Assembly (NCBI RefSeq): GCF_003991565.1 | Contig: NZ_CP032819.1 | Span: 1,550,001-1,614,000 of the forward strand | Source: Butyricimonas faecalis | GTDB lineage: Bacteria; Bacteroidota; Bacteroidia; Bacteroidales; Marinifilaceae | DNA: 64,000 nt | Direction of reading: 5' to 3' | Shown here: one piece after another, positions 36,105 through 43,065 of the stretch | Layout: every line of letters begins with the position of its first letter | Numbering within the stretch: position 1 is the first letter of the stretch | The notes under the pieces: generated by a model | Seen by the model: the letters and a program-made list of their open reading frames with translations, nothing else | Told to the model about the DNA's origin: nothing | The model's database searches: none | Position numbers and translations under genes: made by a program

Positions 36105-37103
36105 TCATGAATAAACAGGGGTATAAAATTGATCTTTTTTGATGACAGCAAACATTCTCGCGATCAGCTTTGCCCTGATCGCGTTAATGACCGTCATCTT
36201 GTTCTTTCCTTCCTTAACCTTTCTCTCGTAATACGCCTTTAACTCACCAGACTTCCTTCCCGTGATCGACAAGGCAGCCATGTGTAACAACGTCTTGATT
36301 TGCTTGTTCGCCCGCTGGGATACCTTGTTCCTGGAATGTTGACTGCTTCCCGAGGTGTAACGGAAAGGTGCTACCCCGGCATGACAGGCGAACTTGCGGG
36401 GATCATCGAAGCGCGTGAACGCTTCTGTCTCGATGATCAAGCAAAGGGCGACACTCGGCCCAACCCCCTCGACTGATAGCAACAACTCCCGCTGACGCCA
36501 GAGAACACGGCAGGAACGGATAATTGTCTCGACGAGTAGATCGATATCTTTGATCAATTTTTCCAGCTCTTCTATCAACCGTTCCAGTCTTTGAGCCTTC
36601 TCTTGATAGACTCGATCAAGCATGAACTCTCGTTGGTCGGAGAGTTGCCCCTTGTACTTGGCCAAGTCCGACTTGTAAAGGTCTTGCTCGTTCCTTAACT
36701 GCTTGAGGCGCTCGATCTCTTCCCGAGGACGCTGGTAATAACGAGCGTTGTCACTGAAACGAGAGGCGTAGCGAGCGATTCGGTGAGCATCGACCTTGTC
36801 ATTCTTCCCACGTGAGAAGCCCGAAGAATACTTGATCTGCGCTGGATTTTCAAGCCATAAACCACAAGAGAGAGACTGGCAAGCGATTGACAGGGGGAAG
36901 GTGTACTGCCCCGTGTGCTCGGCACAGACTAGCAGGTTATCGATCGAGGTTTTAAAATCAACCAAGAACGTTTCCAGGAAACGACGTATCGACGGGATGT
37001 TATTGTTTACTACTTCTTCAAGAACTATCGTGCCGTTTAGCAACACGCAAAAATCAAGTTTCTTTTTACTAACGTCTACCCCGATAAAATAAAAGTTTTC
37101 CAT
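36105..37103 (-). CDS. IS110-family transposase (DEDD recombinase with C-terminal serine)
   Basis: 332 residues from the ATG at 37103 (MENFYFIGVDVSKKKLDF). The RuvC-like N-terminal domain has D10, E62 (CAEHTGQY), D102 and D105 (KNDKVDAHRIA). A coiled-coil region spans about 125-200. The Transposase_20 domain (VEGVGPSVALCLI) carries the conserved serine S251 in YTSGSSQHSRNK. All expected catalytic residues are present, so it looks active. An upstream in-frame start at 37262 would add 53 residues translated from the non-coding RNA region and is rejected. Confidence 0.95.
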   Translation of the reverse strand: MENFYFIGVDVSKKKLDFCVLLNGTIVLEEVVNNNIPSIRRFLETFLVDFKTSIDNLLVCAEHTGQYTFPLSIACQSLSCGLWLENPAQIKYSSGFSRGKNDKVDAHRIARYASRFSDNARYYQRPREEIERLKQLRNEQDLYKSDLAKYKGQLSDQREFMLDRVYQEKAQRLERLIEELEKLIKDIDLLVETIIRSCRVLWRQRELLLSVEGVGPSVALCLIIETEAFTRFDDPRKFACHAGVAPFRYTSGSSQHSRNKVSQRANKQIKTLLHMAALSITGRKSGELKAYYERKVKEGKNKMTVINAIRAKLIARMFAVIKKDQFYTPVYS

Positions 37104-37137
37104 ATCTTTGTGTTTAGCAATTTGAAGAGGGAAAGGA

Positions 37138-37294
37138 TATTGAACGTCACCTAAAAACCTTAACAACAAGAAAGTTAATTTCTTATACAGGTCCCCGTTC
37201 AAGAAAGCCAAGGTGTCCAAATAGGGGGATGAAGCTGTTTTCAAACACAGCTCACGGTTCACACCTCGGTTTCCTTTCTTTCAAATTAGTTCAT
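37138..37294 (-). ncRNA. Candidate bridge RNA of the IS110 element
   Basis: Non-coding segment between the element's left end and its transposase, where IS110 bridge RNAs are encoded. Stem-loop 1 has a 9-bp outer stem (37261-37269 with 37208-37216) and a 6-bp inner stem (37247-37252 with 37233-37238). Its internal loop contains UCCCCCU (37229-37223), complementary to the AGGGGGA half of the target repeat. Stem-loop 2 is closed by CGTTC/GAACG and AGGT/ACCT (37187-37200 with 37142-37152). Its loop contains AUAAGAA (37186-37180), identical to the right end (36088-36082), and UAAGGUU (37162-37156), complementary to the left end (37357-37351). Order (target loop, then donor loop) matches IS621. 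Confidence 0.6.
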
Positions 37295-37300
37295 ACTTTA

Positions 37301-37308
37301 CAAATATA
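37301..37308 (-). promoter_or_regulatory. -7 element driving the candidate bridge RNA
   Basis: TATATTTG on the minus strand is a perfect TAnnTTTG. Transcription would begin near 37294, just before the first stem-loop, and could continue into the transposase gene. Confidence 0.5.
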
Positions 37309-37356
37309 AATATTACTTTTTTATTCCATTTACTTTTCATGATACAAAGCTAAGGT

Positions 37357-37845
37357 TACACAGGGGGAGGATGGGCGGTGCTGTGGCATTGGGGGGGAGT
37401 GCGTCCGTTTCCCTGGGGGGAGGATGGGCGGTGCTGTGGCATTGAGGGGGAGTGCGTCCGTTTCCCTGGGGGGAGGATGGGCGGTGCTGTGGCATTGAGG
37501 GGGAGTGCGTCCGTTTCCCTGGGGGGAGGATGGGCGGTGCTGTGGCATTGAGGGGGAGTGCGTCCGTTTCCCTGGGGGGAGGATGGGCGGTGCTGTGGCA
37601 TTGAGGGGGAGTGCGTCCGTTTCCCTGGGGGGAGGATGGGCGGTGCTGTGGCATTGAGGGGGAGTGCGTCCGTTTCCCTGGGGGGAGGATGGGCGGTGCT
37701 GTGGCATTGAGGGGGAGTGCGTCCGTTTCTCCGGGGAGGACGCGCGGTGCTGTTACATTGAGGCGGTTGCTCGCGTCCGTTTCTCCCCCTTCCCAAGGGG
37801 GAGCCAGAGGGGGTTCAATCTAAATTTTAAATTCTAAATTCTAAA
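37357..37845. repeat. Composite repeat, right part, containing a 53-bp x 7 tandem array
   Basis: After TACACAGGGGGAGG, seven 53-bp units start at 37368, 37421, 37474, 37527, 37580, 37633 and 37686. They are almost identical (core GGATGGGCGGTGCTGTGGCA). The last unit grades into the normal repeat interior (GTGCTGTTACATTGAGGCGG), then CCCAAGGGGGAGCC and AAATTCTAAATT words to the end of the patatin gene. Because 53 is not a multiple of three, long open frames appear in three minus frames; these are artefacts of the repeat. Confidence 0.92.
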
Positions 37846-40071
37846 TTAAAAATAAAACCCTAGGTTAAAATAAAACTCCACCTTTTCCGACCAGTCGGAG
37901 AAACTGAAGATCAGATCAATCGGTCCCAGCATCGAGTCGCGGGAATACCCGATGCCCCCACCCCATATACCTTTACGGCCGAAGAGGTCGAAGAAGTTGT
38001 CGTCCTGCAGGGCATAGTTGCCGGTAAGGGAGAGGTAGTGCTTGTGGCCCATGCGCTGGCGGAGTTGCAAGCGACCCACGATGACGGCGTTCTCGAAGAC
38101 CTCCACGCGGTTGATTCCCGCGAAAGGCATCTGTTGCGCGTTGTAGCGTCCGAATTCCGTGCCCCCGAGTTGGTTCAGATAGGAGTAGGCGGGATCGTGA
38201 CCGATCAGCACCCGCCCGTACGCGGAGGGGAGCATTTTCAAGCGGTCGGAAAGGGAAAGCACCGGGCGGAAGCGAATCGAGAGGGCGGAGAAGGGCGATC
38301 CCCCGTCGTACGTGGCCAGGTTGTCCGTGTACAGCGAGTAGGCCGCCTGCAGGGAGATGCCCCGGGTGGGATAAAAGCGACGATCGTAGGTGTCCAGTTC
38401 CGCCACCCCGTAATAGCTGAAAAAGCCCTCGGGGCGGACGCTCATGACCTCGTCCTCGTTGGAGAAAAGCAGGGAGTTGTAGTCGAAATACTCGTAGCGC
38501 AATCCCACTTTGAATTTGAAGTTCCGCAGGTAGAGGCTGGATAATCCCAGCTCGCCCATGTGGTAACGATAGGTCACGTTATTCGTCTTGCGCCCCTTCC
38601 GGTAGTAGTTCACGTCATTGTAGCGGAAGAGGTAGGCGAGGTTGAAGCCGCGCAGGAAGGTGTTTTCCAGGGAATATTCCAGTTTCACGTAAGGGTTCTT
38701 GCTCAAGCGTCCGGTCAGGGCGAGTTGCGAGCCGCGCAGGCCCCGGTTGTTTAAGGTCGTGTTGAACAGGAGGGCCGCCATGTCCTCCGTGTCGAAGCGG
38801 AAGCCGACGTTCAGCGTGCTCATGGGGTTGGATTGCAGGGTGAGCTCTAGGTCGCGGGGGACGGTCCCCAGCAGGCGGTAGTTCACGGCCGCGAATGCTT
38901 TCGTGCCGTACAGGGTGGCTATCTCGCGATGGATGTCGTGCAAGGTGATCTCGCTGTTTTCCTCGATCCGCATTTTCCGGCGCACCCATTCCTCCTCGCG
39001 CGGGGAGAGGCCGCGGATGATGATGTTCCGGATGGGGATTTTATCCGGTCGGGGGGCTTGGGGCATCTCGCGGCCCGAGCGTTCGGGTTTCCCGATCAAT
39101 TCTTTTACCTGCATGATCGCGGGCCATTGTTGCAGGGCAGCCACTTTTCCCCGGGCGAGTAGCGAGTCGATGGAGCGGGCGCTGAAACTGGCGGCCGAGT
39201 AGCCTTTCACGTCGGGACGAATGACGAGGTCGGCAAGTTGCACGTTTTCCTCGTGCTTGTTCATGCAGAGGAGGTTGATGATTTGCGGTATCACGCCGGA
39301 GACGGACGCCAGCTTGTCTTCCTTCATCAAATCGGCCTGGACGTCGACCCCGATGACGATTTCGGCACCCAGGCGGCGGGCCACGTCTGTCGGGAAATTG
39401 TTCAGTATACCCCCGTCCACCAGCACGCGGTTGCCCGTTCGCACCGGGGTAAAGACACCGGGGATGGCCATACTCGCCCGCATGGCCTGCACGAGGTTCC
39501 CGCTGGTCATCACGATCTCTTCGCGTTGGAAGAGGTCCGCCGCCACGCAGGCAAAGGGGATGGGCAGTTGCAGGAAGTCGAGGGAGTCGTGGTAGCCGAC
39601 GGTGAGGTCGGAGAAGAGGTTGTAGACGTTTTGCCCGCTGATGAATCCCGAGGGACGCTTTTTCCCCCGGTCAAAAGGGAGGGAAAGGAGGTACTTGCCG
39701 TCCTGTTCCTTTTCCCCGAACGGGAGGTCGTAGCGGTTCACTTTATCGCTTAGGAGGAACATCCAGTCCTGCACGCGCACGAGGCTGTCCAGTTGGTCGG
39801 CCGAGTAACCGATGGCGTAGAGTCCGCCCACGATGGAGCCCATGCTGGTACCCACGATGACATCCACGGGGATGCCCGCTTTTTCCAACACTTGCAACAC
39901 GCCGATGTGTGCCACGCCTTTCGCTCCCCCACCGCTCAGGACGACACCCACTTTTTTCCGCTGTGCCTCTGCGGCGAGGGGTACGAGTAGTAGCAACAAG
40001 CCGAGGCAGAGGAGGCGTCGGAGGGTCGGGATGCGGGAAGTCGCGGGGCTGGGGAGTGGCAGATGTTTCAT
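37846..40071 (-). CDS. Patatin-like phospholipase with BamA/Omp85-like barrel
   Basis: 741 residues. Signal peptide to about 37 (AAEAQ). The patatin domain, about 40-250, has the oxyanion motif SGGGAKG, the nucleophile S76 in GTSMG and the catalytic Asp in VDGGILNNFP near 217. A POTRA-like segment at about 345-415 is followed by a 16-strand-type barrel ending in YFNLGFYF. This is the layout of PlpD-like type Vd autotransporters, so an outer-membrane or secreted lipase is likely. It is complete, and its stop abuts repeat DNA. Confidence 0.9.
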   Translation of the reverse strand: MKHLPLPSPATSRIPTLRRLLCLGLLLLLVPLAAEAQRKKVGVVLSGGGAKGVAHIGVLQVLEKAGIPVDVIVGTSMGSIVGGLYAIGYSADQLDSLVRVQDWMFLLSDKVNRYDLPFGEKEQDGKYLLSLPFDRGKKRPSGFISGQNVYNLFSDLTVGYHDSLDFLQLPIPFACVAADLFQREEIVMTSGNLVQAMRASMAIPGVFTPVRTGNRVLVDGGILNNFPTDVARRLGAEIVIGVDVQADLMKEDKLASVSGVIPQIINLLCMNKHEENVQLADLVIRPDVKGYSAASFSARSIDSLLARGKVAALQQWPAIMQVKELIGKPERSGREMPQAPRPDKIPIRNIIIRGLSPREEEWVRRKMRIEENSEITLHDIHREIATLYGTKAFAAVNYRLLGTVPRDLELTLQSNPMSTLNVGFRFDTEDMAALLFNTTLNNRGLRGSQLALTGRLSKNPYVKLEYSLENTFLRGFNLAYLFRYNDVNYYRKGRKTNNVTYRYHMGELGLSSLYLRNFKFKVGLRYEYFDYNSLLFSNEDEVMSVRPEGFFSYYGVAELDTYDRRFYPTRGISLQAAYSLYTDNLATYDGGSPFSALSIRFRPVLSLSDRLKMLPSAYGRVLIGHDPAYSYLNQLGGTEFGRYNAQQMPFAGINRVEVFENAVIVGRLQLRQRMGHKHYLSLTGNYALQDDNFFDLFGRKGIWGGGIGYSRDSMLGPIDLIFSFSDWSEKVEFYFNLGFYF

Positions 40072-40275
40072 TAATGTAGAATTTAGAGTTTAGAATTTAG
40101 AATGAACCCCCTCTGGCTCCCCCTTGGAAAGGGGGAGGACAAGCTACATTGTAACATTGAAGCGTCTTCTCGCGTTCGTCTCTCCCCCTGTGCAAGGGGG
40201 AGTTGGAGGGGGTAGTTAAAGCGTTGGCTCCGTGGGTGGAAATCATAAATCATAAATCCAAAATCTAAAATCATA
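40072..40275. repeat. Composite palindromic repeat upstream of the patatin gene
   Basis: TAGAGTTTAGAATTTAGAATG words, ACCCCCTCTGGCTCCCCCTT arm, ATTGTAACATTGAAGCG interior, CTGTGCAAGGGGGAGTT arm, and AAATCATAAATCC words. Confidence 0.86.
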
Positions 40276-40319
40276 ATGCTATTCGGTTTTATATGATTCA
40301 ACAAATATACGAGAAATTA

Positions 40320-40979
40320 TTACAGGATATGTAACTTCACGCCAAAGGAGAGGCTGAGGATGTCCCACGTTTTCACGTATTTGTTCGTGGCGCTGCTGAT
40401 GATGTAGAGGTCGCAGGTGCTCAGTTCGTAAAATGCCGTGACGCGGCGGAAGGGGGAATGAGGCCCGAGATCGATGGCTATTCGCTGGCCGGCGAAGACG
40501 TGGAAGCGTACGCGGGTGGAGAATTTATAGTAGTTATTCGGGTATTTTTCCGGTTCCTTTACCCAGAAGTCATCGGAGAGGATGGTGTTCATGTACAAGC
40601 CCGTCACGAGGGGTTCCAGCCACCATTTGCCGCCGAGAGGGAGTTCCCAGGGCGCGTAGTTTTGTTTCAAGGTGAAGGTTACTTTTGCCTTGTTGGAAGA
40701 AAAACGAGGTACGAGGCCGAACATGATTTCCGTTTCCCATTGCTTTTCTCGACCGTAATCCCAGCCGACGCCGAGGGAGAGGAATCCCATGGATCCGGCA
40801 TATTGTATGTTCTGGTATTTCGGGATCAGACGGTTCCACCCGGAGCGGTACTGCTGCAATTTACGCTGGTGGCGTTCTGCCCGTCGTTGCGCCCGGTCGT
40901 CCTCCGTCATTCCCGACACGATGGTTGTCATACCCATGAAGAGGGCCACGATGCCGACCCTAATAATAGACCACTTCAT
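40320..40979 (-). CDS. Predicted outer-membrane or periplasmic beta-rich protein
   Basis: 219 residues; signal peptide about 1-23. A basic helical stretch (DRAQRRAERHQRKLQQY) is followed by many alternating aromatic strands (LSLGVGWDYG, YKFSTRVRFHVFAG, LSLSFGVKLHIL), suggesting a small barrel. I recognise no family. Its start overlaps the end of the metallophosphoesterase gene by 20 bp, so the two are translated together and may act together. Confidence 0.65.
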   Translation of the reverse strand: MKWSIIRVGIVALFMGMTTIVSGMTEDDRAQRRAERHQRKLQQYRSGWNRLIPKYQNIQYAGSMGFLSLGVGWDYGREKQWETEIMFGLVPRFSSNKAKVTFTLKQNYAPWELPLGGKWWLEPLVTGLYMNTILSDDFWVKEPEKYPNNYYKFSTRVRFHVFAGQRIAIDLGPHSPFRRVTAFYELSTCDLYIISSATNKYVKTWDILSLSFGVKLHIL

Positions 40980-41754
40980 ACGCGTATCCTCCCGGAGTTA
41001 AAGTGAATAACAGGTAGTTTTTGTCTTTCATGGCGGCGCAACCGATGTACGGGATCCCGTCGTTGAATAGTTCTTCATGAAGCAGCGAGTGACTGTGCGC
41101 GTGCAAGCAGAACTCCATTCCCGGGAATTCCTGTAACAGGAGGTGAAAGCCGCGGGCCACGTTGTTGTTGAATTCGACGTTGAAGGGTTGCACGTGCATG
41201 ACCGGAATCGTGCGGGGGCAGCCCACCGTGTCCTGCAGTTCGTTGTACATGAAGGTGAAGTCGGGCACGGGGTGCGAGTAGTCGAATTCCAGAGCATTGG
41301 TGTTCAGGCAGATGAATTTGGTGTTCCCCGCCCGGAAGGAGAAGTTTTCGTCCCCGTACACTTTCAGGAACACGTCCATCCCGTTGCCGAGGATGTCGTG
41401 GTTCCCGAGCAGGGCCACGTAAGGCACTTTCAGTTTTTCCATGATGTCACGCACCCAGAGGAATTCTTTCGTCAAGCCGAAATCGGAGATGTCGCCGCCA
41501 TGGATCACGAAGTCGACGTCGTCCCGGTTGTTGAGGGCTTTCACGAAGGCTTCCGTTTCGTCGTACCAGCGCTGGCTGTCGCCCATTAACACGAAGCGCA
41601 GGGTGTCTTTTCCCTTGCAGCTCTCTTCTATACGGGCGATGTTTTTCGCGTTTATACCCGTTTGCCCGTGTAAACGGACGTCATACGGGTGGTATTCGAT
41701 TAAATCACACCGATATAGGAGGAGTAGTATGCCATACAAAATTACTTTTTTCAT
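40960..41754 (-). CDS. Calcineurin-like metallophosphoesterase, probable lipoprotein
   Basis: 264 residues. Possible lipobox LLYRC (cysteine near 16). All five family metal motifs are visible: GDSQ near 58-61, GGDISD near 86-91, GNHD near 117-120, a histidine in PVMHVQ, and HAHSH near 218-222. It hydrolyses a phosphoester outside the cytoplasm; substrate unknown. It overlaps the next gene by 20 bp. Confidence 0.88.
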   Translation of the reverse strand: MKKVILYGILLLLYRCDLIEYHPYDVRLHGQTGINAKNIARIEESCKGKDTLRFVLMGDSQRWYDETEAFVKALNNRDDVDFVIHGGDISDFGLTKEFLWVRDIMEKLKVPYVALLGNHDILGNGMDVFLKVYGDENFSFRAGNTKFICLNTNALEFDYSHPVPDFTFMYNELQDTVGCPRTIPVMHVQPFNVEFNNNVARGFHLLLQEFPGMEFCLHAHSHSLLHEELFNDGIPYIGCAAMKDKNYLLFTLTPGGYAYEVVYY

Positions 41755-41808
41755 GCAATATCCAGTTTATGTTTTCGGTAATGCAAAAAGCAGACCAAAT
41801 TATTTGGG

Positions 41809-41880
41809 GGGGAGTTGGGGGAATGGAACACAGGGGCTACCCCCTCCGACTCCCCCTTGCACAGGGGGAGGGTGGAATAC
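41809..41880. repeat. Partial composite repeat
   Basis: A GGGGGGGAGTTGGGGGAA arm, then CTACCCCCTCCGACTCCCCC and TTGCACAGGGGGAG. It lies between the metallophosphoesterase start and the ybaK stop. Confidence 0.8.
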
Positions 41881-41895
41881 TACGCGGATTGGGGG

Positions 41896-42372
41896 TTAGG
41901 CCGGGAGGAGTGTAGCACGGGTGTAGGAGATTAGGTCTTTGGGGTTCAGGCGGATTTGTAGGCCCCGGATGCCGGCGCTGATGTAGATGTATTCGAACTT
42001 CAGGCAGCTAGCGTGAATGAAGGTGGGGAATTCTTTTTTCATGCCGATGGGTGAGCATCCTCCCCGGATGTAGCCGGTAACGGGCAATAATTCTTTCATC
42101 GGGATCAAATCTGCTTTCTTGTTCCCGGATTCTTTGGCTGCCACTTTTAAGTCCAGTTCGTGATCACCCGGGATGACACAGACGAAATAGCCATTTCGAT
42201 CCCCGTGTAGCACTAAGGTTTTGAATACCTGTTCGATGTTCTCGCCCAGTTGTGCCGCCACGTGAGTGGCAGCCAAATCATTTTCATCTACCTCGTAAGG
42301 GATGAGCTCGTAGGGGATTTTCGCTTTATCGAGCAAACGAGCGGCGTTGGTTTTGTTTATCTTGGCTTTCAT
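41896..42372 (-). CDS. ybaK: Cys-tRNA(Pro)/Cys-tRNA(Cys) deacylase, YbaK/EbsC type
   Basis: Editing enzyme that removes cysteine from mischarged tRNA(Pro). 158 residues, the usual length. Family blocks: VFKTLVLHGD near residue 50, VIPGDHELDLKVAAK near 66-80, and GYIRGGCSPIGMKKEFPTFI near 99-118. It stands alone and is divergent from the response regulator gene. Confidence 0.92.
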   Translation of the reverse strand: MKAKINKTNAARLLDKAKIPYELIPYEVDENDLAATHVAAQLGENIEQVFKTLVLHGDRNGYFVCVIPGDHELDLKVAAKESGNKKADLIPMKELLPVTGYIRGGCSPIGMKKEFPTFIHASCLKFEYIYISAGIRGLQIRLNPKDLISYTRATLLPA

Positions 42373-42620
42373 TTCTACACGTTTTTACTTCCATGCAAAA
42401 GTAATGAATCACCGGGGAATTGAGGTGAAGTACGGGCGATTTCTGATATGAAAGTTGTATCATTAAACGAACGTTTATTGAGTGTGTAAATGTACGTATT
42501 TTTTTAACTTCATACTAGCTATATTGCTTATTTTTAAAATTCTCAAGATCAATTAGAAAGCGAGATGGGAATTAACAATCCGCATTTTATTGGCACTTAG
42601 GTATATGAGATATTATTAAA

Positions 42621-42637
42621 CGTTCATTTAATGAACG
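42621..42637. promoter_or_regulatory. 17-bp palindrome upstream of the response regulator
   Basis: CGTTCATTTAATGAACG is a perfect palindrome around a central base, ending at the ATG at 42631. A related half, AACGAACGTTT, lies at about 42466-42476. Possible operator; this favours the downstream start at 42673. Confidence 0.45.
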
Positions 42638-42672
42638 CGCAATATTGCCACACAAATAGCACGAAACACTTC

Positions 42673-43065
42673 ATGAAGTTAGAGATACAGCCGCTTATTC
42701 TTATTGCAGAAGATAACGAAAGCAACTATTTGCTTTTGTTCGCCCTATTAAAACGAGATTACCAGATTATCCACGCACGCGACGGTATTGAGGCGGTCCG
42801 GCTATTCAAGAATTCTTCTCCCGATATCATATTGATGGATATCAAAATGCCCCGCTTGGATGGGCTTACTGCCATGCAAGCCATCCGGGAGATAGACGAG
42901 GAGGTTCCGATTATTGCTGTCAGCGCCCACGCTTTCGAGCAGGACAGGCGAACGGCTTACGCGTGCGGGTGTAATGCTTACGTGACGAAACCCGTGGATA
43001 TTCATGAATTAACAAGCACTATTTCGCTCCTGCTTTCGATCAAGGAGCATCACGATTCTATTTAA
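42673..43065 (+). CDS. Single-domain response regulator (receiver only)
   Basis: 130 residues from the ATG at 42673, 144 if translation begins at 42631 inside the palindrome. Receiver signature complete: acidic pair E13-D14 (IAEDNESN), phospho-acceptor D56 (ILMDIKMP), the Ser/Thr switch in VSAHAF and Lys in VTKPVD. The sequence is closest in style to receivers of hybrid histidine kinases. No output domain and no kinase gene nearby, so partners are unknown. It converges on the 43058 gene; the two overlap by 8 bp. Confidence 0.9.
   Translation: MKLEIQPLILIAEDNESNYLLLFALLKRDYQIIHARDGIEAVRLFKNSSPDIILMDIKMPRLDGLTAMQAIREIDEEVPIIAVSAHAFEQDRRTAYACGCNAYVTKPVDIHELTSTISLLLSIKEHHDSI

Larger units (their letters stand above)
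36080..37358 (-). mobile_element. IS110-family insertion sequence, about 1.28 kb, inside a palindromic repeat
   Basis: The transposase frame is intact on the minus strand. Ends were placed by reconstructing the target. The composite repeat is broken between CTAACTCTCCC on the left and CACAGGGGGAGG on the right, and a TA dinucleotide occurs at both junctions (36080-36081 and 37357-37358), consistent with a 2-bp core. On the transposase strand the left end reads ACCTTAGC after TA, and the right end reads CATAAGAA before TA. No terminal inverted repeats, as expected for IS110. The exact core could be off by one or two bases because target copies vary. Confidence 0.85.

Noticed and set aside
37104..37262. 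53-residue N-terminal extension of the IS110 transposase
   Set aside because: IS110 transposases begin close to the first catalytic Asp, and the extension is a translation of the predicted non-coding RNA.
37368..37738. CRISPR array
   Set aside because: The units are contiguous 53-bp direct repeats with no unique spacers, and no cas gene is present.
37330..37796. Three overlapping proline-rich open frames on the minus strand
   Set aside because: They arise because a 53-bp repeat rich in C and lacking stops is read in all three frames; there is no start region or domain.
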